A stretch of DNA of 5,569 nucleotides from an uncultured Dysgonomonas sp. (GTDB lineage: Bacteria > Bacteroidota > Bacteroidia > Bacteroidales > Dysgonomonadaceae): contig USOX01000033.1 of the NCBI GenBank assembly GCA_900556485.1, forward strand, positions 1 to 5,569, given 5' to 3'. The notes under the pieces were generated by a model. That model ran no database searches and had not been told where the DNA came from. It saw nothing but the letters and a program-made list of their open reading frames with translations. The translations under genes and the position numbers were made by a program. This document shows positions 1 through 5,569 of the stretch, one piece after another; within the stretch, counting starts at the first letter, position 1, and the number at the start of each line of letters is the position of its first letter.

Positions 1-90
1 ATTGATTGCTCCAGTTTGAGAAAGGGCACTTATGTACTACGAATCAATGCAAATAAGTTGTTTGTGAATGAAATAATTTTGAAAAAATGA
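1..90 (+). CDS. 3' end of a gene for a probable T9SS-exported protein (C-terminal sorting tail)
   Basis: Reading from base 1, 29 codons run open to a TGA at 88-90; the start lies outside the window. The visible tail contains SSLRKGTYVLRINANK and ends FVNEIILKK. This matches the usual end of the type A T9SS C-terminal sorting domain of Bacteroidota: a leucine followed by a 'KGxYxLRI' strand, a short turn, then a final strand rich in Ile/Leu/Val ending in Lys-Lys. In that family the domain directs a protein that has crossed the inner membrane by Sec through the outer membrane, where it is usually removed. Nothing can be said of the protein's main body or activity. The stop overlaps the start of the next gene by four bases (ATGA), which supports this frame being real and co-transcribed. 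The family match rests on one short segment, so the sorting-tail call is good but not certain. Confidence 0.8.
   Translation: MDCSSLRKGTYVLRINANKLFVNEIILKK
87..90 (+). other. ATGA stop/start overlap, probable translational coupling
   Basis: The TGA of the upstream frame (88-90) overlaps the first possible ATG of the next gene (87-89). Such four-base overlaps usually let a terminating ribosome restart on the next gene. There is no Shine-Dalgarno-like sequence just upstream, only an A-rich run, which is normal for Bacteroidota. An alternative in-frame ATG at 96-98 would give MKKIILF as the N-terminus, an equally good signal peptide, and would leave a 5-base gap instead of an overlap. Confidence 0.6.
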
Positions 91-3000
91 ATATCATGAA
101 AAAGATAATACTATTCTGTTTTGCAATATCTATAGGATTAGGTATAAAGTCTCAGTCATTGCAAATATTTGAAAACACTCCCATAAAAGAGAATCCTCAG
201 GTAAAGATAGAGACTCCAGGCGTTAGCCAAATGTCGAGGCATGATAATATAAGTATAAATGAATATTTAGGTATTCCTGATATTTCAATACCTCTTTGCA
301 ATATGGAATTACCAGATATAAATATCCCTTTATCCATAAGCTATCAGGCCACAGGCATAAAAGTAAACCAGGATGCTAGTTCTGTTGGAATCGGTTGGGA
401 TTTGAATACACTGGGTAGCATCGTGCAAATTGTTAGAGGAGATGATGATTTAAAGCCATATCGTAATTATGCTTATAAATTACTACCTGATTATTATAGC
501 AGTCATTATGCTCATTATGAACCAATGCCTGAAAGTGGGTATGATACTAGTTATCTTATGGAAACAGAAGGCTACCCTATTGAATCTGTTAAAGAAAAGT
601 ACGGCTATAGGATGGTATTTAGAGATTATTTTCCTATAAATGGCAGATTGGTCATGGAGACGCAATTAAGATATAGTACTACTTATTGGGATTCGGAACC
701 AGATGTATTTATTATAAATTTATTAGGAGAAAAACTCCATTGCGTAACTTCCGATTTTCCTAAGGCCATTACTAAAGGTGGAAAAGCTTATAGTATTACG
801 GTATTAAATAAAACGGGATATAAAGTTGAGAGAATGTCTGCTCAAGACAGTTGGGTTGTAATAAATCCCCAGGGTATTCGTTTTTACTTCGATCAGAAAC
901 AAACCTCTATACCTAACACATATACCAATTCAAATATGTATGCTTCAACTGGATCAGCAAGTGATTCTTCTTATGATATATCCCATAATATATGGTATCT
1001 GACAAAAATAGAAACAGCACTGGGTACTGTTGTCAGCTTAAAATATGGAAGTACGGAAGAGGTCGAATTTATTACCAATGGGACAGGAACTATAGAATAT
1101 ATGACTTCTCATTCTCAACAGAATTATGATCCAGTGTATCCTCCTTTTTTTACATTATATATGTTTATAGGCAAAGCACCTGTAACTCATAGCACTGTAA
1201 CATCTAAAACAAAAGAAAAGCAATATTACTTAACTGAAATATCTTCAAAAAAATGTAACATTAAACTAAATTATACCAATAGAGAAGATATTTCTAAGTA
1301 TAAGAAATTAGAAACGATAACATTATCTTATAATGGAGAAAAAGAAGTAAAAAAAGTTGACTTCTTCTATCAATATAGAAACAATACAAATGATGGGAAA
1401 AGATTATTTCTTAACTCGTTAAAGATTAATGATGAGTCATACAGGTTTAAATACAATAGTACCAGATTGCCTTCACGTAATTCTTTTGCACAAGATTACT
1501 GGGGCTATTACAATGGAAATTTTAATAATAATTCCTTAGCCCCTAATCCTAAAAGATTCGGGTGGACTGTTCTTAGCTCTTTAGTCAGGTACTACGATCC
1601 ACTTACTAATAATTTATCTGCAAGATTAGAATATACTAAAGCTGGGACTTTAGAAAGAATAAGCTACCCTACAGGTGGTTCTGTTGAATTTGAATATGAA
1701 TTAAATACGTTTAATAATTTCTGGGTTCCTAATTATAATAATACAAATAATCCCAAAAATGCACAGAGCGAAGGTTTCGGCCTTAGGATAAAAACTATTT
1801 TGCACAAAGATTACGATTCTAAGCTATTGAAAAAAATGGGATATGAATATTACGAAGGAAAATCTGTAAACCGCCATGAATTTGATAAATATGGAAGTAT
1901 TTCTTGGATGGACGATCTTTGGCATAGACATTCGAGAACTACGGGGTTCCGGGTAATGAGTACCGCCAGCCTGTCACAGGTAAATCCTTTCTCTACACAT
2001 ACCGGTGTTGGTTACGATAGTGTATCTTGTGTATATCAGAGCATGACTGAAAATAAAAAATTTAAGACTACGACCCTCTATCACAATACACCTCACTTTT
2101 CATCATCATCAGAACCTATTACAAGAAATTTACTGCACACAATACATATGCCATCTTTCGAAAATTCTGCTTTCCCTAAGAATGGATTGGTAAAGGAAAA
2201 ACGGTATTATAACGATTCTGGAGATTTGAATATGAAAGAAGAATATCAATATGAAAATAAAAAATCAGCTATTTTTTATGGAGTAAAGCTTATGAAGATT
2301 CAAAATGTACATACACTTTCTGGAAAAGTTAGTAATCCTTATACTATAGGAGCCAGCAGATATTTATTAAGCTATTATCCCATTTTCGATTTTGAAAGTT
2401 TAATGACAAAAAAAGTAGAAACTAACTATTTGAATGATGGAATTATATCTTCTGAACAAACATATAAATATGATGAGAAAAGAAGACTGCAAGAAATAAG
2501 TACAATATCATCCAAAGGCGACCATTTATCAAAAAGAATTACATATGATAATACCTGGAATTCCAAAAACATATCTTCATATATAAAAGAAGAGCAACTT
2601 TTTTTGGAAGAAGAGCAAATAATGTACCGAAAATTAGACTACCATTCTCAAATCCCTGCAATTAAACAAATTGCAGAGGGGAGTGTTTCTACTAATCCGG
2701 TAAAGACAACTAAAATTGATTATGTAAGCAGCCGTCCGAAAATGACAATCATTAATCAGGATACAACAATATACCTTTGGGCGTTTGACGGACTTTATCC
2801 TATTGCTGAAATTAAAAATTCAACATTGGAAAAGGTAGAACGAGCTGTTAAATCGGAATTGGAGCCTCAGGGATCAGAAATGCTTTTTACATCAACCGGT
2901 ATCAGTAAAGATAAATTAAAGCAATTTAGTAATCATCCTGACCTATCCAATGCCAATGTATCCACTTACACTTATAAGCCATTGGTAGGAATTCTTACAG

Positions 3001-3770
3001 CTAGTGATCCCTCAGGTACAACTATTGATTATGAATATGATAATTTTGGCAGGTTAAAAAATATAAAAAATACCGACCAGAAACTAGTCAATCAATATAA
3101 CTATAATCTTATTAACTACTCTATTCCACTGTCTTTAGAAGTCCCTGTACCTGCAAGTATAAAAGTAGCTGGCTCAAAAACATTTGTAGCATCTGTTGAT
3201 GGTGGTTCAGGAATGTATGAATATAACTGGTATCTAAAAAACAATTCGGGCAATATTATCAAACAGGAATTAAAGAGTACTGATAATGAATTTACAGTCC
3301 CTTTATCAAGTATAGGTAATCTAATATTGACTTGTGTTGTAAAAGATGCTATTACTTCATCAATCAAGGAAATCAGTAAAAATTTTACGGTATATGATAT
3401 AATTGAATTTAGTAGTTTTAATATTGGATCCAGCTCTGATACTTTTAAAGATGCTACTGCAAAAATAAAATGTAGTGCTCCGGTAAGAATAAAGTTAAAG
3501 ATAGAGTATGGAAGTAACAATAATAATAGGTCGAATTCGGTTTGGATTAAAATTGATAGCGGCATTATAGACGATTTAATAATAGACCAAAATGGGACCT
3601 ATACGAACACTTACAACATCCCTAGTGGGGAAACTACAATATCTTTACTTTTCGAAAGGAATGATCATTCAGAAAATGGTCTATATACAAATATATACAT
3701 AGAAGAAGTTGTAACAAAACCTTCCAATATTATACTGGGAGAGAATAACAGATTTAGTGTGTACTTTTAG
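87..3770 (+). CDS. Secreted RHS/SpvB-like (YD-type) protein with C-terminal PKD-like and beta-rich domains
   Basis: This is a complete 1227-residue protein; its exact function is unknown. A Sec signal peptide is seen at about residues 5-22 (KKIILF, hydrophobic core, likely cut near KSQS), with no lipobox. The N-terminal module matches Bacteroidota RHS-like proteins: GIPDISIPL (62-70), LPDINIPLSISYQATGIKV (75-93), GIGWDLNTLG (101-110) and RGDDD (117-121). Further family landmarks follow in order: SEPDVF (203-208), WYLTKIETALG (from 303), AGTLERISYPTGG ending in FEYE (519-538), GFGLRI (563-568), YLWAFDGLYPIAEI (896-909), and YTYKPLVG to YEYDNFGRLKNI (about 960-993), a YD-repeat-like end of the core. 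After it come a PKD/Ig-like domain (about 1015-1104; DGGSG at 1038-1042, then NWYLKN) and an unassigned beta-rich domain (1105-1227). In related systems this kind of module forms part of a beta-strand shell; here that is inference. There is no catalytic motif and no obvious T9SS tail. Start 87 was chosen for the ATGA overlap; 96 is possible. Local GC is low (roughly 22-35% in lines counted by eye). Confidence 0.95.
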   Translation: MNIMKKIILFCFAISIGLGIKSQSLQIFENTPIKENPQVKIETPGVSQMSRHDNISINEYLGIPDISIPLCNMELPDINIPLSISYQATGIKVNQDASSVGIGWDLNTLGSIVQIVRGDDDLKPYRNYAYKLLPDYYSSHYAHYEPMPESGYDTSYLMETEGYPIESVKEKYGYRMVFRDYFPINGRLVMETQLRYSTTYWDSEPDVFIINLLGEKLHCVTSDFPKAITKGGKAYSITVLNKTGYKVERMSAQDSWVVINPQGIRFYFDQKQTSIPNTYTNSNMYASTGSASDSSYDISHNIWYLTKIETALGTVVSLKYGSTEEVEFITNGTGTIEYMTSHSQQNYDPVYPPFFTLYMFIGKAPVTHSTVTSKTKEKQYYLTEISSKKCNIKLNYTNREDISKYKKLETITLSYNGEKEVKKVDFFYQYRNNTNDGKRLFLNSLKINDESYRFKYNSTRLPSRNSFAQDYWGYYNGNFNNNSLAPNPKRFGWTVLSSLVRYYDPLTNNLSARLEYTKAGTLERISYPTGGSVEFEYELNTFNNFWVPNYNNTNNPKNAQSEGFGLRIKTILHKDYDSKLLKKMGYEYYEGKSVNRHEFDKYGSISWMDDLWHRHSRTTGFRVMSTASLSQVNPFSTHTGVGYDSVSCVYQSMTENKKFKTTTLYHNTPHFSSSSEPITRNLLHTIHMPSFENSAFPKNGLVKEKRYYNDSGDLNMKEEYQYENKKSAIFYGVKLMKIQNVHTLSGKVSNPYTIGASRYLLSYYPIFDFESLMTKKVETNYLNDGIISSEQTYKYDEKRRLQEISTISSKGDHLSKRITYDNTWNSKNISSYIKEEQLFLEEEQIMYRKLDYHSQIPAIKQIAEGSVSTNPVKTTKIDYVSSRPKMTIINQDTTIYLWAFDGLYPIAEIKNSTLEKVERAVKSELEPQGSEMLFTSTGISKDKLKQFSNHPDLSNANVSTYTYKPLVGILTASDPSGTTIDYEYDNFGRLKNIKNTDQKLVNQYNYNLINYSIPLSLEVPVPASIKVAGSKTFVASVDGGSGMYEYNWYLKNNSGNIIKQELKSTDNEFTVPLSSIGNLILTCVVKDAITSSIKEISKNFTVYDIIEFSSFNIGSSSDTFKDATAKIKCSAPVRIKLKIEYGSNNNNRSNSVWIKIDSGIIDDLIIDQNGTYTNTYNIPSGETTISLLFERNDHSENGLYTNIYIEEVVTKPSNIILGENNRFSVYF

Positions 3771-3818
3771 TATATATCTATCTCCAATAAAAAGATATCA
3801 TTACAAAAACTAATAATT
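3771..3818 (+). other. Short AT-rich intergenic gap, no convincing terminator or promoter
   Basis: Forty-eight bases separate the two long genes. The gap is almost entirely A and T. A six-base inverted repeat (ATATCT at 3774-3779, AGATAT at 3793-3798, 13-base loop) is present, but it is weak, has no GC pairs of note and is not followed by a T run. No exact Bacteroidota -7 element (TAnnTTTG) was found in the gap. The A/T-rich bases just before the ATG (AATAATT) are the usual kind of initiation context in this phylum. Read-through from the upstream gene is the simplest reading. Confidence 0.5.
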
Positions 3819-5569
3819 ATGAAACATATTATATATAAGATATTATTATCTGTTTTGCTTATCGGATTGTATCCGAATGGATATGTGAATGCACAAGATG
3901 ACGATCCATACTATAAAGAAAAGTCATTTATCTTAAACCCTGCAGGAGGAAACTCCTTTGACTTGGGTTACCTCGATTTCTACAAAGGCGATATGAATGA
4001 ATGGACCTCTTTGTCTCTTGGAGTCTTTTTGATAGATGAACAAACCTATGAAGAATACATCAACAATAGTTACACTAAATTCTCTGTTAGTTTTACTTCA
4101 AAAACACCCTTTGAATTAGATGGCTACCTGTCTATGTATCCCTGTTTGTTTTATGTAGATCCTGATAAGCTTAGCCCTCGCATTGAATTCACAATGACTG
4201 GTCCCAATGGCGAAGTTTCACTTGCTAATAACAACTTCTATATATCCGGATCCTATGATATGTATTTTGATAGAATGTATTTTGATGCAGGCACTTATAC
4301 CTTTCATTTCGAAGTGGAAATAGATGGTCCATTCCAGTATTTTGAAATTCCCGATGAATTTATAGAATATGGAATAAACTCTGATTATGAATTATATTTC
4401 GGTTTTTATTTATTACCTCCTAGTGAGCCTGTACAACCTGATCCCTTCACTCCATCCATTCCATCAACAGCATCCTTATCTTCTGACCAGAACTATATCC
4501 ACTCCCGTACCTTTACATCAGAGGATGGCAAAAAGTATCTGGATCAGGTACAATACTTTGATGGATTAGGAAGACCTGTGCAAACGGTACAGAGGGCAAT
4601 TACCCCATCTGCCAAAGACCTTGTATCCATTCAGGAGTATGATGCATTCGGTAGAGAAGCAGAAAGCTGGTTGCCGGGACTATCTACAGGAAATGGGGCT
4701 TATGCGAATATAGAGGCTGTAAAGCAAAGCGCTAAGAATGCCGAAATGAACAATGATACAAATCCATTTTCTAAACCTGTATATGAAAACTCTCCTCTGA
4801 ACCGTGTACTTGAACAGTATGGACCGGGGGCAGACTGGCATAACAACAGTAAAAGGGTACAGACAGCTTATAAAACCAATGTAGCAGGGAATGGACTGCT
4901 TAACTGTGTACTCTATGCTGCTGGAGGTACAAATGCTACTCCTACACTGACTAAAGGAGGAAACTATACTTCGGGAGAACTGTATGTCACAGAGGTAAAA
5001 GACGAAGATGGAAATACCAGTTATGAATTTAAAGATAAACTGGGACAGGTAGTACTTACAAGGCAGATAAATGAAGGGGTAAACCATGATACATATTATG
5101 TGTATAATGATTTTGGTAACCTTTGTTATGTATTGCCTCCTGAGATTAATGATAACATCTCGCAGGATAACCTGAATAAGTATGCTTACCTCTACAAATA
5201 TGATGAGCGGAACCGCTGTATATGGAAGAAGTTGCCGGGTTGTGAACATATCCTTTATGTTTATGATAAGGCGGACAGGATGATATTTTCGCAAGATGGG
5301 GAACAGAGGAAGGATAATAAGAATGAGTGGACATTTAATAAGTATGATGCTTTTGGAAGGGTGGTGATGACAGGACTTCAAACCATTAATAAAACCCATG
5401 CAGAATTGCGGACTTTAACAGAGGGCGTAGTTGTAAAAGAGGAATATAAACTGGATTCGCATTGGAGCTACACATGGAATAGCCTGACCTCTATACTGAC
5501 TGCTACTAATTATAAGAAGATACTTGCAGTCAACTATTACGATAATTACCAGTTCAGGCAGCGTCATGA
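3819..5569 (+). CDS. Secreted DUF6443-type RHS/YD-repeat protein, 3' end beyond window
   Basis: This frame opens at ATG 3819 and stays open for 583 codons to the window edge. The final TGA letters at 5567-5569 are out of frame, so the gene is cut by the window, not ended. A Sec signal peptide is clear (MKHIIYKILLSVLLIGLY, likely cut after VNA, residue 25). Residues 26-199 form an acidic, aromatic-rich, apparently all-beta region that I do not recognise. A proline-rich linker (about 200-224) leads to the DUF6443-type module: NYIHSRTF (from 225), VQYFDGLGRPVQTVQ, YDAFGREAESWLPG (274-287), NPFSKPVYENSPLNRV (from 315) and QYGPGADW (333-340). YD-type repeats follow, with Tyr-Asp/Asn motifs starting at residues 429, 461, 482 and 509, and LAVNYYDNYQFRQ at 569-581. 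YD/RHS repeats are known to build a closed beta-strand shell around a C-terminal effector; whether one follows here cannot be seen. It lies 48 bases after the preceding RHS-like gene, probably in the same operon. The DUF6443 half is visibly richer in GC than the preceding gene. Confidence 0.95.
   Translation, partial: MKHIIYKILLSVLLIGLYPNGYVNAQDDDPYYKEKSFILNPAGGNSFDLGYLDFYKGDMNEWTSLSLGVFLIDEQTYEEYINNSYTKFSVSFTSKTPFELDGYLSMYPCLFYVDPDKLSPRIEFTMTGPNGEVSLANNNFYISGSYDMYFDRMYFDAGTYTFHFEVEIDGPFQYFEIPDEFIEYGINSDYELYFGFYLLPPSEPVQPDPFTPSIPSTASLSSDQNYIHSRTFTSEDGKKYLDQVQYFDGLGRPVQTVQRAITPSAKDLVSIQEYDAFGREAESWLPGLSTGNGAYANIEAVKQSAKNAEMNNDTNPFSKPVYENSPLNRVLEQYGPGADWHNNSKRVQTAYKTNVAGNGLLNCVLYAAGGTNATPTLTKGGNYTSGELYVTEVKDEDGNTSYEFKDKLGQVVLTRQINEGVNHDTYYVYNDFGNLCYVLPPEINDNISQDNLNKYAYLYKYDERNRCIWKKLPGCEHILYVYDKADRMIFSQDGEQRKDNKNEWTFNKYDAFGRVVMTGLQTINKTHAELRTLTEGVVVKEEYKLDSHWSYTWNSLTSILTATNYKKILAVNYYDNYQFRQRH

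Noticed and set aside
74..81. TAATTTTG, an exact match to the Bacteroidota -7 promoter element (TAnnTTTG) just before the first long gene
   Set aside because: It lies inside the upstream coding frame, has no convincing -33 TTG at the usual distance (about 20 bases), and would place the transcription start on the ATG itself. In such AT-rich DNA the match is expected by chance.
483..665. A 60-codon minus-strand open frame
   Set aside because: It is antisense to the Tyr-rich region of the first long gene, with no recognisable domain and no separate context.
3116..3565. A 149-codon open frame on the minus strand
   Set aside because: It is antisense to the PKD-like and following domain of the first long protein; its hydrophobic look comes from reverse reading of AT-rich codons.
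3762..3769. TACTTTTA near the end of the first long gene as a possible -7 element for the second
   Set aside because: It mismatches the consensus at the final G and has no clear -33 partner; simple read-through explains the layout.
3774..3798. Inverted repeat ATATCT/AGATAT between the two long genes as a terminator
   Set aside because: The stem is only six AU-rich pairs with a 13-base loop and no T run follows, so it would be too unstable.
4387..4569. A 60-codon plus-strand open frame
   Set aside because: It is in a different frame inside the second long gene, across its linker and DUF6443 start, with no sign of independent coding.
5146..5334. A 62-codon minus-strand open frame
   Set aside because: It is antisense to the YD-repeat region and overlaps another minus-strand shadow frame; the Ser/Tyr/His-rich product is typical of a reverse reading.
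4680..5399. A 239-codon open frame on the minus strand
   Set aside because: It runs antisense to the DUF6443/YD-repeat region, whose plus-strand frame has strong family motifs throughout. The minus product has no recognisable domain, so it is a shadow.
5567..5569. TGA at the last three bases as the stop of the second long gene
   Set aside because: The gene's codons begin at positions divisible by three, so the in-frame reading is CAT then GA and the TGA is in another frame.

Overview
The window looks like part of a surface/secretion gene cluster from a Bacteroidota chromosome. Four things support this. The DNA is AT-rich, with no Shine-Dalgarno sequence ahead of the starts. A short open frame at the left edge ends in a sequence typical of a type IX secretion (T9SS) C-terminal sorting tail. 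The two long proteins are of the RHS/YD-repeat type common in this phylum, and the second carries what I recognise as a DUF6443-type module. The genus cannot be fixed from the sequence; Dysgonomonas-like Bacteroidales or a flavobacterium such as Chryseobacterium would both fit (inference).

Layout, all on the + strand: (1) bases 1-90 are the last 29 codons of an upstream gene whose product ends like a T9SS cargo protein. (2) Its stop codon overlaps the ATG of a complete 1227-residue secreted protein (87-3770). That protein has the N-terminal architecture of Bacteroidota RHS-like/SpvB-TcB-like proteins and ends in a PKD-like domain plus an unassigned beta-rich domain. (3) After a 48-base gap with no convincing terminator or promoter comes a second secreted protein (3819 to beyond the window end). 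It has a signal peptide, an unrecognised beta-rich N-terminal domain, a proline-rich linker, a DUF6443-type module and then YD repeats. It has no stop codon in the window, so its C-terminus, the part that usually varies in RHS proteins, is not visible.

The close packing and shared strand suggest one transcript. A reasonable working model, inferred and not demonstrated, is that the two long proteins act as a pair: one SpvB/TcB-like and ending in adhesion-type domains, the other the RHS-repeat partner, both exported by Sec and linked to a T9SS-exported neighbour. No RNA genes, mobile elements, CRISPR arrays or long DNA repeats were seen. Long open frames on the minus strand are shadows of these genes.
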